NCBI RefSeq assembly: GCF_002933855.1
Contig: NZ_BFAQ01000028.1
Location: forward strand, 1-64,000
From: Vibrio penaeicida
Lineage (GTDB): Bacteria; Pseudomonadota; Gammaproteobacteria; Enterobacterales; Vibrionaceae
Length of the DNA stretch: 64,000 bases
Reading direction: 5' to 3'
A model generated the notes under the pieces. That model made no database searches. It was not told the DNA's origin and saw only the letters and a list, made by a program, of their open reading frames with translations. The position numbers and the translations under genes were made by a program. Every line of letters starts with the position of its first letter. Within the stretch, counting starts at the first letter, position 1. Below, piece after piece: positions 34,663 to 43,410 of the stretch.

Positions 34663-35697
34663 ATGAAAGGATTCATAACCAAAGCAAGCCGTCTGGCGTT
34701 GCTATCTGTCTCGATGATGACAGCAGGAATCGCTGTCGCCGCTGAAGGACCTAAAACAGCCGGATACATAGTGAACTACGCTACTCACGAATGGTATCAG
34801 AACGTGATTAAAGGGATGGAGCAGCGTGGTAAAGAACTGGGCGTCAAACTGGAAGTGATCGACGCCAACTTGGACATCGCGAAGCAGGTCTCTGCTGCCG
34901 AAGATTTCATGGCAAGAAACGTGGACGTGCTGATCATTACGCCAGTCAACGAACAAGGGGTGGTCCCTATTCTTCGCCGGGCTAAAGCTAACGGTATTCC
35001 GGTCGTGCTTGAAGGCAGCCCAGCCAAAGGCATGCAGACCTTAGTCGCCATCTGTGATTACGACACGGGTTACAACGCAGGTGTTGAAACCGGCAAGCTT
35101 GCCAAAGACACCATTAAAGGACAGGTAAGAGTAATGAACGTTGGTCTGCCGCTTCTTTCCGCGACCGTGCTTCGCAGTCAGGGATTTATGGACGGCTTAC
35201 AAACCATTCTTCCTGATGCTTTGATGGTTCATGATCTGGATGGAGGCGGTAACCCGGATCGCTCTCAGGAAGTTTCTTCTGCGGCATTGGCGGCAGACGC
35301 CAAAATCAATGTGATTTACGGCATCAATGATTCATCGGCGTTAGGCGGTTTGCAGGCATGGCGAGCGGCTGGTCTGTCTGAAGATCAACTGATCGTTGTG
35401 GGTACTGGCGGTGAAGGTCTGGCATTCCTCAACGAAATGTCCAAAGAAAACAGCCCGCTAAAACTGGAAGCGGCTATGTTCCCAGAAAAAGTAGGCTTTA
35501 CCACAATGGACACCGCAGTAGCGCTCTACAAAGAAGAAAGCCTGCCTGAGCATGTTGTGAGCCCAACCACCACACTGACTCTGGCGAACTACAGCAATTA
35601 TTACTCTTACGACGGCAAGTCTCGTCAGATCCAGTGGGACACCGTCAACAGTCTGGTCCCTGCGAAGAAATGTATGAAGTACGCGTCTGATCTTTAA
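34663..35697 (+). CDS. Periplasmic sugar-type ABC substrate-binding protein
   Basis: A 344-residue type I periplasmic binding protein (ribose/xylose-like). The signal peptide runs to about residue 27 (ends AVA-AE). GYIVNYATHEWYQNVIKGM and VDVLIITPVNEQGVVPILRRAKANGIPVV are the first lobe; VIYGINDSSALGGLQAWRAAG belongs to the second. It is followed by permease, double ATPase and a second permease, a complete CUT2-type importer. The hairpin after the gene would let it accumulate above the membrane components, as is common. The ligand is probably polyhydroxylated, but its identity is unknown. Confidence 0.9.
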   Translation: MKGFITKASRLALLSVSMMTAGIAVAAEGPKTAGYIVNYATHEWYQNVIKGMEQRGKELGVKLEVIDANLDIAKQVSAAEDFMARNVDVLIITPVNEQGVVPILRRAKANGIPVVLEGSPAKGMQTLVAICDYDTGYNAGVETGKLAKDTIKGQVRVMNVGLPLLSATVLRSQGFMDGLQTILPDALMVHDLDGGGNPDRSQEVSSAALAADAKINVIYGINDSSALGGLQAWRAAGLSEDQLIVVGTGGEGLAFLNEMSKENSPLKLEAAMFPEKVGFTTMDTAVALYKEESLPEHVVSPTTTLTLANYSNYYSYDGKSRQIQWDTVNSLVPAKKCMKYASDL

Positions 35698-35715
35698 AGA
35701 CTCGTGATTCAAATA

Positions 35716-35738
35716 GCGGCAACAGGGGTTGTTGTCGC
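35716..35738 (+). repeat. Intercistronic hairpin after binding-protein gene
   Basis: GCGGCAACA pairs with TGTTGTCGC (one G-U) around a five-base loop, 19 bases after the stop. Such hairpins commonly protect binding-protein mRNA and lower transcription of the following permease gene. Confidence 0.5.
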
Positions 35739-35768
35739 CTGTTCGCAAAAACTAGTAGGAGTAAGGCT

Positions 35769-36737
35769 ATGGATAAGCCGTCTTCGCCTGCATTTTGGCA
35801 GAAGATCAGTAACTCAAAATCGTTGTTTCTGGTGATATTGCTGGCAGCACTAATTATTGGGCTGAGCATTTCATCGGATCGATTTCTCACGCCAGCGAAT
35901 GCAGTCGCAGTACTGCATCAGTCATCGTTGGTGCTCATCGTTGCGGTGGGCATGACACTACTTTTGATTAGTGGTGAAGTGGACATCTCAGTTGGTGCTG
36001 CAATGGGATTTGCCTCTTGCGTGGTGATGGATGTTCTCAATGCTACGCATAGTCTGCTTGCAGGTATTGTGGCAGGGGTTTTGTTTGGTGTGGCTGTGGG
36101 CGTCTTCAATGGATTGGTCACAACCCGCTTAAAAGTAAACTCGCTGATTGGCACCATTGCGACCATGATGATTTTGCAAGGTGGCGTCTTTTTGTATACC
36201 CGTGAGGCTATCCAGAACCATCATCAACTGCCTGCATTTTCCAGCGTCGCCACGGGATATTGGCTGGGCATTCCCGTTCCGGTCATCATTGCCATCGTCG
36301 CTGTCATTATTGGTGGTGTGCTCTTATCCCGAACCCGTCAGGGTCGCCTTATTAGTGCCGTTGGGGCCAATCAGAATGCTGCTAAACTGTCGGGAATATC
36401 CCCCAGCAAAGTTAAGATAACTGCGTTTGTTATTTTGGGAGCATTGACAGGAATTGCCGCCGTCATTCTGGCGTCACTTCTTAATGCAGGTCAGCCAACC
36501 GCCGGAAAGGGCTTTGAGCTGATTGTGATTGCGGCGGTTCTGTTAGGTGGTACGAGCCTATTTGGCGGCAGTGGTTCCATTTTGGGGACGGTACTGGCGG
36601 TGATGATATTAAAAATCATCGATAACGGAATCATCATTCTTGGCTGGAATCAGGACTGGCAAATCATCATCCCGGGTGTGTTTCTTATTCTCGCGGTCTA
36701 CCTCGACATAGTCAGGAGGAAGCCATCTTATGAATGA
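35769..36737 (+). CDS. Sugar-type ABC transporter permease 1
   Basis: A 322-residue integral membrane protein of the RbsC/XylH (CUT2) family with about eight to ten hydrophobic segments. Family hallmarks include LISGEVDISVGAAMGFAS, GLVTTRLKVNSLIGTIATMMI, and LLGGTSLFGGSGSILGTVLAV near the C-terminus. AGTAGGAG precedes the ATG. It overlaps the ATPase gene by eight bases. With the second, different permease it should form a heterodimeric channel. Confidence 0.92.
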   Translation: MDKPSSPAFWQKISNSKSLFLVILLAALIIGLSISSDRFLTPANAVAVLHQSSLVLIVAVGMTLLLISGEVDISVGAAMGFASCVVMDVLNATHSLLAGIVAGVLFGVAVGVFNGLVTTRLKVNSLIGTIATMMILQGGVFLYTREAIQNHHQLPAFSSVATGYWLGIPVPVIIAIVAVIIGGVLLSRTRQGRLISAVGANQNAAKLSGISPSKVKITAFVILGALTGIAAVILASLLNAGQPTAGKGFELIVIAAVLLGGTSLFGGSGSILGTVLAVMILKIIDNGIIILGWNQDWQIIIPGVFLILAVYLDIVRRKPSYE

Positions 36738-38220
36738 GCAGAATCCACTAATTCAAATCGATAACCTCACTAAGTCTTTTCCTGGCGTGAAAGCGCTGGA
36801 CGGTGTGTCACTAGAGCTTTTTCCGGGCGAGGTTCTGGCGCTGATTGGTGAAAACGGTGCGGGAAAATCAACCCTCATCAAGATTCTGTGTGGCGTATTT
36901 CCTGCTGATGAAGGCAGCGTTTCTCTTAGTGGAAAAGTGATGCATTTCCAAACCCCTTCCGATGCGCTAAAAGCGGGGATAAAACCTGTTTTTCAAGAGA
37001 TCGCCCTCATCCCCGAATTTACCGTGGCTGAGAATATCTTTATGGAGAATCATCCACTCACATCACTCGGAACCATTGGCTGGAAAAGCATTCGACAACA
37101 AGCCGCGGAACTGTTCGAGCAACTGGGGTTCGACTTAGATCCCGATGCTAAAGTCGCCGACTTGCCCATCAGCCAACAGCAGCTTGTCGAGATCACCAGA
37201 GCCATCAGTTCAGACGCCAAAGTCGTGGTGATGGACGAGCCAACATCTTCACTCAGCCCAGCCGAAATCAAAAACCTCTTTGTGGTCATCAACAAACTCA
37301 AAGCAATGGGCATTGCGGTGATTTATGTCAGCCACAAACTCGACGAGTTGTTTGAGATCGCCCAGCGTTGTGTAGTGCTTCGAGACGGCTGTCATGTATC
37401 TACCAAAGCTATGTCTGAACATACTCACGACACCCTAATCCGAGACATGGTGGGCAGAGAGATAAGCGACCTCTTCCCGAAAACCGAGCATCAAACCAAA
37501 GAAACCCGTTTGGAAGTCAAAGGCGTGAACGCAGGACAAAAACTGAAAAATATCGATTTTCATGCACGTTCTGGAGAAGTAGTCGGCTTTTTTGGCTTGG
37601 TTGGCGCGGGACGTACAGAACTTGCCAAAGTACTGGTTGGATACGATCCAATCAGCGAAGGTGAAATCCACATCAATGGGGAACCCCTCAAACCTCACGA
37701 TACTTCAAAAGCGAAATCGTTAGGCATTGGCTTGATGAGTGAAGACCGTAAAGAAGAAGGGTTGATGCTGGAAGCCGATGTGCAGAGCAACATGAGCCTT
37801 GCCTCGCTGGAAAAACTCACCCAGTACGGGTTTGTCAGCGACAACCAAGAGAAGCTGTCCTGCGATAAGTTTGTCGATAGATTCAAAATCAAAATCACCT
37901 CCTTATCGCAACTTTCCGGCACTCTGTCCGGCGGAAATCAGCAGAAAGTGATGCTGTCTCGATGGCTTATGTACGGGTTATCGGTGCTGGTGGTGGACGA
38001 ACCCACAAGGGGAATAGACGTGGGGGCAAAATCGGAGATATACGCACTGATCGATTCGCTGGCTCAACAGGGTATGTGCATCGTTGTCATGACCTCTGAG
38101 ATGCCTGAATTATTAGGCTTGTGCGATCGGATCTACGTGATGTCTGAGGGAAGGATCACTGCCGAATATCCACGCAGTAAAGCAACACAGGAGAAGATAC
38201 TTGATGCAGCCATCCAATAG
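36730..38220 (+). CDS. Sugar-type ABC transporter ATP-binding protein (double domain)
   Basis: A 496-residue RbsA/MglA-like ATPase with two fused nucleotide-binding domains. The first has Walker A GENGAGKST, a weak signature region (DLPISQQQLVEI) and Walker B VVMDEPTSSLS. The second has the degenerate Walker A GLVGAGRTE usual for this family, a strong LSGGNQQKV signature and VVDEPTRGID. AGGAGGAAG is a strong ribosome-binding site inside the upstream permease gene. It energises import with the two neighbouring permeases. Its end overlaps the second permease. Confidence 0.94.
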   Translation: MNEQNPLIQIDNLTKSFPGVKALDGVSLELFPGEVLALIGENGAGKSTLIKILCGVFPADEGSVSLSGKVMHFQTPSDALKAGIKPVFQEIALIPEFTVAENIFMENHPLTSLGTIGWKSIRQQAAELFEQLGFDLDPDAKVADLPISQQQLVEITRAISSDAKVVVMDEPTSSLSPAEIKNLFVVINKLKAMGIAVIYVSHKLDELFEIAQRCVVLRDGCHVSTKAMSEHTHDTLIRDMVGREISDLFPKTEHQTKETRLEVKGVNAGQKLKNIDFHARSGEVVGFFGLVGAGRTELAKVLVGYDPISEGEIHINGEPLKPHDTSKAKSLGIGLMSEDRKEEGLMLEADVQSNMSLASLEKLTQYGFVSDNQEKLSCDKFVDRFKIKITSLSQLSGTLSGGNQQKVMLSRWLMYGLSVLVVDEPTRGIDVGAKSEIYALIDSLAQQGMCIVVMTSEMPELLGLCDRIYVMSEGRITAEYPRSKATQEKILDAAIQ

Positions 38221-39178
38221 TTCCAACTCACCCAACTCTGCCTGGGGCTGGCTGATCAAGCATAACGAGTTTGCGCTGGCGCTATCTCTTTTGATGATCA
38301 TTCTGGTGTTTTCTCTGCTGTCTGAACATTTCTTTAGTGTCAGAAACCTCACCAATGTCTTGGGTCAGGCGTCGATCATTCTCACTCTGTCTCTTGGTGT
38401 CAGTCTGGTGTTTATCTCTGGGGAGGTCGATATCTCTGTCGGCTCACTGGTCGCCGCCGTCGCCATTCCTCTTATTGAAGTGATGAATGTCACCGAATCG
38501 ATGACACTTGGGATCTTCGGTGCACTTGCCTGCGGTTTACTCATCGGCGTGATAAACGGGTATCTGGTCGTCTACCTCAGGATCAACTCCCTCATCGTCA
38601 CACTGGGTACGCTGTTTATCATTCGAGGTGGAGTTTACCTCTACACCGGGAAAAAGGCCATTGCCGATGAAGTGTATTTAGAATCCTTCTTTCAGCTCGG
38701 AAACGGGCGCTTTATGGACGTACTCCCATACCCTGCCCTAATTGCCGGAACCTTGGTTATCCTGCTCGCTTTTGCTTTAAGGCATACCCGATTTGGGCGC
38801 AAAGTCTACGCCATTGGGGGCGATGCCAAAGTGGCTCGGCTCGCCGGGTACAACGTGCAAAAAGTGAAGTTCACCTGCTTCGTGCTCTGCGCCTTGATCT
38901 CTACCGTTGGCGGAATACTACTGGCATCTCGACTAGGGTCGGCGGTTCACCTGGCGGGTCTGGGGTACGAATTTCAGGCGGTCGCTGCCGCAGTGCTGGG
39001 TGGAATCAGCTTAGCGGGCGGAATTGGCAGTTTGGTTGGCGTGCTTCTTGGGGTACTGATTCTGGCGTTTGTCTCTAATGGCTTAGGCATGCTCGGAGCC
39101 CCAACGGAATGGCAATTAGTGGTAACCGGCATCGTGATCATCATTGCGGTCACGCTCGATTCAATGAAAAAACAATAG
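38204..39178 (+). CDS. Sugar-type ABC transporter permease 2
   Basis: A 324-residue CUT2 permease with FISGEVDISVGSLVAAV, GYLVVYLRINSLIVTLGTLFIIRGG and VLGGISLAGGIGSLVGVLLGV segments. It is clearly distinct from the first permease, so the channel is likely a heterodimer. The ATG at 38204 is 11 bases after AGGAG and lies inside the ATPase gene; a TTG directly before it (38201) is an alternative. The cytoplasmic N-terminus is rich in Ser/Asn. Confidence 0.92.
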   Translation: MQPSNSSNSPNSAWGWLIKHNEFALALSLLMIILVFSLLSEHFFSVRNLTNVLGQASIILTLSLGVSLVFISGEVDISVGSLVAAVAIPLIEVMNVTESMTLGIFGALACGLLIGVINGYLVVYLRINSLIVTLGTLFIIRGGVYLYTGKKAIADEVYLESFFQLGNGRFMDVLPYPALIAGTLVILLAFALRHTRFGRKVYAIGGDAKVARLAGYNVQKVKFTCFVLCALISTVGGILLASRLGSAVHLAGLGYEFQAVAAAVLGGISLAGGIGSLVGVLLGVLILAFVSNGLGMLGAPTEWQLVVTGIVIIIAVTLDSMKKQ

Positions 39179-39186
39179 GTAACACT

Positions 39187-39981
39187 ATGACCAGACTCAA
39201 AGGGAAAGTTGCGGTAGTCACTGGCGCTGCCGATGGTATCGGTCAGGTAATCTCGGAAACCATGGCAAAGGAAGGAGCGTCTGTCGTCCTCGCCGACATT
39301 CAGGAAGAAAAAGGGCAGCAAGCCACCCAAAGTATTGTCGAATCCGGAGGCAAAGCCCTGTTCATCAGAACCGACGTGGGCCAAGAAAAAGACATGCTGG
39401 CACTATTGGAACAGGTGGTTCAGCACTACGGTAAGTTGGATATTTTGGTCAACAACGCAGCCGTCGCCATTGGTGGTATGCCGATAAATGAAATGACCGA
39501 AGATCAATGGCAGAAGATCATAGCCGTCAATTTCAGCAGCGTGTTCCGAGGTTGCAAGTTCGCCATTCCGCATATGATAAAAAATGGCTCAGGTTCCATC
39601 ATCAACATGGCTTCTGCTCAGGCGCATAACGGGCTGCAAGGCTGGAGTGCTTACGCTGGCATTAAGGGCGGGATCATCGCCATGAGCAAGCAGCTCGCTG
39701 TGGAGTTTGGTCCTAACAATATCCGGGTTAACACCATTTCTCCGGGTACCATCAGCACCCCCATGGTAGAGAAGGTGATCCGTGAAAGTGAAGATGGCGA
39801 ATCCATCATGCGTTCCTTTGTGGACATGCACCCAATAGGTCGAATTGGCAAGCCAGAAGAAGTGGCAGAAACTGCCGTTTATCTTGCGTCCGACGCTTCT
39901 GGTTTCACCACAGGGACGGACATTCGGGTCGATGGCGGATTATGTATTACGGCTCGTTACAAACCGGATAGCTGGTACTAA
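39187..39981 (+). CDS. Short-chain dehydrogenase/reductase
   Basis: A 264-residue classical SDR. The cofactor loop is TGAADGIGQ, the structural motif is NNAA, and the catalytic residues are seen in INMASAQ...YAGIK (Ser, Tyr and Lys). VLADIQ after the second strand has an acidic residue, favouring NAD over NADP. The ATG at 39187 follows AGGT and lies eight bases after the permease stop; the open frame upstream of it overlaps the permease. In the cluster it probably oxidises a hydroxyl of the imported compound before or after CoA activation. Confidence 0.92.
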   Translation: MTRLKGKVAVVTGAADGIGQVISETMAKEGASVVLADIQEEKGQQATQSIVESGGKALFIRTDVGQEKDMLALLEQVVQHYGKLDILVNNAAVAIGGMPINEMTEDQWQKIIAVNFSSVFRGCKFAIPHMIKNGSGSIINMASAQAHNGLQGWSAYAGIKGGIIAMSKQLAVEFGPNNIRVNTISPGTISTPMVEKVIRESEDGESIMRSFVDMHPIGRIGKPEEVAETAVYLASDASGFTTGTDIRVDGGLCITARYKPDSWY

Positions 39982-40008
39982 AACCTGCCAAACAAGGGAA
40001 TCACCGTT

Positions 40009-41766
40009 ATGAGTTTAGTAAAAGCCAATCGACCGGAAATAACGTCATTAGAAGCGCTTGCCTTACGGGTTGAAAGCGGAAGCCGGCTATCTGTTGGAGG
40101 GCATCATTTTGCCCGATTGCCCATCGCCTTAATAAGAGAGATTTGTCAGCGACGAGTCACTGGCTTGCGTTATTTTAACTGGGCTGGAGGCTTGCCTCTT
40201 GAGATGTTGCTAGAAGCGGAAGCCGTCGGAAGCATTGATATCTGTTTTTCTAGCCTTGATGTGTTTGGCCTTGCGCCCAAGTTTCGCAAAGCGGTCGAAA
40301 AACAGGGAATACCGATGACCGACTGGCCAGCTTTAGCGTTGATTCAAAGCCTGAGAGCCGCCGAGCAAAACCTGCCCTTTCTCCCTATGCAAAGCCCAGT
40401 CGGCTCAGAACTTAATGAAACCTGCCCGGCACTCACTCCCTATTTCGATGAAGAAAGCCAGCAAACGCTGTCACTGGTCAAAGCTCAAACGACCGATATA
40501 TTGCTGCTTCACGCCCCTCGTGCTGATGAATCAGGAAACGTAGAGCTCTATGGCGCTCATTCACTCGACAAACTGGTTGCAGGCGCTGCGAAACAGGTGT
40601 TGGTGACCGTAGAAGAAATCGTCCCGAATGGCACGTTACAAAAGGGATTGAGAAACACCATCATTCCCCGAAACAAGATCAGCGCGATAGCCGAAGTCCG
40701 AGGCGGCGCTTACCCTTGTTCTTGTCTGCCTTATTACACAACGGACTACCAGCGGCTTATGGAGATAACCCAAAGCTCGCAGCCTCTGGAATCCGAATTG
40801 CAGCAACGCGAAGTGCCCACACTGATCCAGCAAGCTGCACAACTTCCATTGAGTGATCTGTTGTCCTCATACACCGCCTTATCCACCGACGACAAAGTGT
40901 CACCAGCAGCAACCGCCGCCGATATTATGACCATCCGAGTTGCCAGAATGCTGAGTAATGAAAGCTACGCCAGCGCAGGGGCCGTATCCCCTCTGGCAAA
41001 CGTGGCTTACCGGTTGGCAAAAGCCAGTCATGCACCAGACCTGATGTTCACCACCTTTAGTGGCGGCACCGTTGATATTCAGGCTGGCACCATGAGCTTA
41101 ACCTTGCTGGAATCCATGGACACGCAAAGTGCAGCAGGGCATACCGGAGGCGAAGATACTTACTGGACTGCCTATCAGGGAGGTCTGGTCAGCCACGAAA
41201 TTGTGGGAACTGCGCAGATTGATGCCAAAGGCATGACAAACACCTTGTCTATCTCTAAACCTAGTGGAGGCTTCGTGCGCTTACCCGGACAAGGAGGCAT
41301 GGCTGATGTCGCAAACATGCACCAGCATTTTATGGTTTACTTACCCCGCCACACCCCTCAAGCACTCGTTGAACAAGTCGAACTATGCAGTGCAGGTCGG
41401 CGACTTGTATCAGAAGAAGAGCGCAGGAAGTACGGTTATCAACCGGGCAAAATCACCCTTATCACCAATCTGTGTTTATTTGAATACGATGAAGAAGAAG
41501 GGCAACTCATGGTCGTGGAAACCATGCCCGGCGTGAGTAGGCAGACCATCACAGAGCAAACCGGATTTAAAGTCCTGTTCTCTAACCAATGCCGAGAAAT
41601 GGAATCAGTACGGGACGAGGAGTTGGCGATACTAAGAAACCGGATCGATCCACTGGGGATAAGACGACTGGAGTTTGTCAGTGCCAAAGAACGCCAGACA
41701 TTACTTAGCAGTATAATTAATCAGGATCGTCAGTTGGTCACTGCGTTACTCAAACCATCGGCTTAG
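40009..41766 (+). CDS. Fused two-domain class I CoA-transferase-like protein
   Basis: A 585-residue protein joining an alpha-type half (about 1-270; RLSVGGHHFARLPIALIREI, LLLHAPRADESGNVELYG) to a beta-type half (about 300-580; AADIMTIRVARML, TLSISKPSGGFVRLPGQGGMADVANM, KITLITNLCLFEYDEEEGQLMV). These are the two subunits of glutaconate/3-oxoacid CoA-transferases, normally separate genes. At the place where I would expect the catalytic Glu of the beta half (ENG/ESG-like), the sequence reads TTFSGGTVD. Related IpdAB proteins have lost that Glu and open cyclic beta-diketone CoA rings by hydrolysis, so a hydrolase role is possible. The fusion and altered site are visible; the reaction is inference. 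Confidence 0.78.
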   Translation: MSLVKANRPEITSLEALALRVESGSRLSVGGHHFARLPIALIREICQRRVTGLRYFNWAGGLPLEMLLEAEAVGSIDICFSSLDVFGLAPKFRKAVEKQGIPMTDWPALALIQSLRAAEQNLPFLPMQSPVGSELNETCPALTPYFDEESQQTLSLVKAQTTDILLLHAPRADESGNVELYGAHSLDKLVAGAAKQVLVTVEEIVPNGTLQKGLRNTIIPRNKISAIAEVRGGAYPCSCLPYYTTDYQRLMEITQSSQPLESELQQREVPTLIQQAAQLPLSDLLSSYTALSTDDKVSPAATAADIMTIRVARMLSNESYASAGAVSPLANVAYRLAKASHAPDLMFTTFSGGTVDIQAGTMSLTLLESMDTQSAAGHTGGEDTYWTAYQGGLVSHEIVGTAQIDAKGMTNTLSISKPSGGFVRLPGQGGMADVANMHQHFMVYLPRHTPQALVEQVELCSAGRRLVSEEERRKYGYQPGKITLITNLCLFEYDEEEGQLMVVETMPGVSRQTITEQTGFKVLFSNQCREMESVRDEELAILRNRIDPLGIRRLEFVSAKERQTLLSSIINQDRQLVTALLKPSA

Positions 41767-41795
41767 GTTCAGAAAACATTTCGTACAGGTGCACA

Positions 41796-42557
41796 ATGGC
41801 AAACAGTGAAAGTAAGTATTCAGTTCCAGCAGTAGATAAGGCGCTCAGTGTGTTAGAGCTGTTATCTGAATCCCCGGATGGAGCAACCCAGACAGAAATT
41901 GCACGCATGCTTGGGCGCTCCATCACCAGTCTGTATCGAGTGATTCAGGTGCTTGAAGAAAAAGGTTACATCTATTCCACGGGTCCCAAGTCCACCTATC
42001 ACCTGTCTTTGAAAATGTTTGAGGTGGCCAATCGCCATTATCCGGTGCAAACTCTGGTTGAAGCCGCCCATGTGGAAATTAAATCCGTGTGCAAAGCGAC
42101 ACTCCAAAGCTGCCACATTGCGCTTCTCAACGGTGAAGAGATCATTATCATTCACCAGCAAGATCCCCCTCTCGGAACGCATTACTCTGTCGCGACAGGC
42201 AGTCGCTATCCGGCTCTGGAAACCAGTTCTGGGGCGGTAATGATCGCTTATTCTGATCAGGAAGTTCAGCAGACGTTCTACGACTCTTTGCCTTCAGACA
42301 AAGAGAGAAAGGCGCTCAAAGACAGGCTGGATAACATCATCCAGTTAGGGCATGAGCGGATGGAATCGCAAGTGGTAGCGGGTATTCTGAATTTATCTGT
42401 CCCCCTGTTTGACTACCGAAATCGGGTGGTTGGTGTGGCGACTTTGCCTTTCCTTTCTCAAAAATACGCTCAGGAAACCAGCCCGGAAGAAGCACTCAAA
42501 ATGCTTAAAAACGCCTGTAAAACCATTTCCTGTAACCTCGGTTACCAGCGTTCCTAG
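41796..42557 (+). CDS. IclR family transcriptional regulator
   Basis: A 253-residue regulator with an N-terminal winged helix (about 10-75: VDKALSVLELLSESPDGATQTEIARMLG, SITSLYRVIQVLEEKGYI) and a C-terminal IclR effector domain (about 80-250; GSRYPALETSSGAVMIAY, NLSVPLFDYRNRVVGVATLPF). Genes of this family commonly control adjacent catabolic operons in response to small aromatic, keto or sugar acids. It lies 29 bases after the CoA-transferase gene, inside the operon, so it probably regulates the cluster, perhaps at the direct repeats upstream of 32137. Confidence 0.92.
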   Translation: MANSESKYSVPAVDKALSVLELLSESPDGATQTEIARMLGRSITSLYRVIQVLEEKGYIYSTGPKSTYHLSLKMFEVANRHYPVQTLVEAAHVEIKSVCKATLQSCHIALLNGEEIIIIHQQDPPLGTHYSVATGSRYPALETSSGAVMIAYSDQEVQQTFYDSLPSDKERKALKDRLDNIIQLGHERMESQVVAGILNLSVPLFDYRNRVVGVATLPFLSQKYAQETSPEEALKMLKNACKTISCNLGYQRS

Positions 42558-42617
42558 GTAGGCATCTCATTAAGTGACACCTAAATTTATATCAACGGAC
42601 GATAATCGGAGGTAACA

Positions 42618-43301
42618 ATGTCAAACGACAACGCCTTGTTTACCAGAATCAAGGAAGAGCTATTCAGCGCCGTGATTGGCGATGTCATGGATAAAATGGG
42701 GTATACGCAGCAGTTCTTTCCCCCTTATCTCACTACGTTGCGACGAGACATGGTATTTGCTGGCAGAGCCATGACGGTATTGGAAGCTGACGTATTTGAG
42801 GAAGTTTCTTCTGAAAGCGCCAACCCAATAATGGCAAAGCCTTTTGGGCTGATGTTTGAAGCATTGGATAGCCTGAAACCCAACGACGTATACGTCTGTA
42901 CTGGTTCATCTCCGGACTACGCGCTTTGGGGAGGTCTCATGTCTACCCGAGCGATAAAACTCGGTGCCGCTGGCGCAATACTGGATGGTTACATCCGAGA
43001 CAGTAATGAGATCCTCTCGCTCGATTTTCCTGTCGCGAGCCGCGGATGCTACGCTCAGGATCAAGGTCCGCGTGGCAAGGTCATTAATTACAACGTTCCT
43101 CTAAGAGTGGGGCAGGTACAGATTCAACCCGGAGACATCATTTTTGGTGACTGCGATGGTGTGCTTTGCATCCCTAAAGAAATCGAAGACGAAGTGATTT
43201 CCAAAGCACTGGAAAAAGTGCGCGGTGAAATCGAAGTGCGAAAAGCTCTTGAAAATGGAATGAGCACAGTAGAAGCGTTTGAACGATTTGGCATCATGTG
43301 A
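42618..43301 (+). CDS. RraA-like aldolase/decarboxylase family protein
   Basis: A 227-residue member of the RraA/HMG-aldolase superfamily. The motif WGGLMSTRAIKLGAAGAILDGYIRD holds the Arg-Asp pair that binds the divalent metal and pyruvate moiety in 4-hydroxy-4-methyl-2-oxoglutarate aldolases; FGDCDGVLCIP is the second family motif. Presence of this pair argues for an enzyme over the RNase E inhibitor RraA. CGGAGG precedes the ATG. As the last gene of the cluster it probably cleaves or decarboxylates the product of the upstream steps. Confidence 0.85.
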   Translation: MSNDNALFTRIKEELFSAVIGDVMDKMGYTQQFFPPYLTTLRRDMVFAGRAMTVLEADVFEEVSSESANPIMAKPFGLMFEALDSLKPNDVYVCTGSSPDYALWGGLMSTRAIKLGAAGAILDGYIRDSNEILSLDFPVASRGCYAQDQGPRGKVINYNVPLRVGQVQIQPGDIIFGDCDGVLCIPKEIEDEVISKALEKVRGEIEVRKALENGMSTVEAFERFGIM

Positions 43302-43343
43302 GGCAACCAGTAGCTCTACCCAAGTCTAATTTACTTTTCCCTG

Positions 43344-43370
43344 CTGCTTTTTTACTCTGTAAAGAAGCAG
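43344..43370 (+). terminator. Hairpin ending the catabolic cluster
   Basis: CTGCTTTTTTAC pairs with GTAAAGAAGCAG (12 pairs, one G-U) around TCT, about 40 bases after the RraA-like gene. A T tract on the 3' side is missing. Confidence 0.5.
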
Positions 43371-43410
43371 TCAGTTATTAGTCTCTATTGACGTTACGCA
43401 AGGAAGCCGT

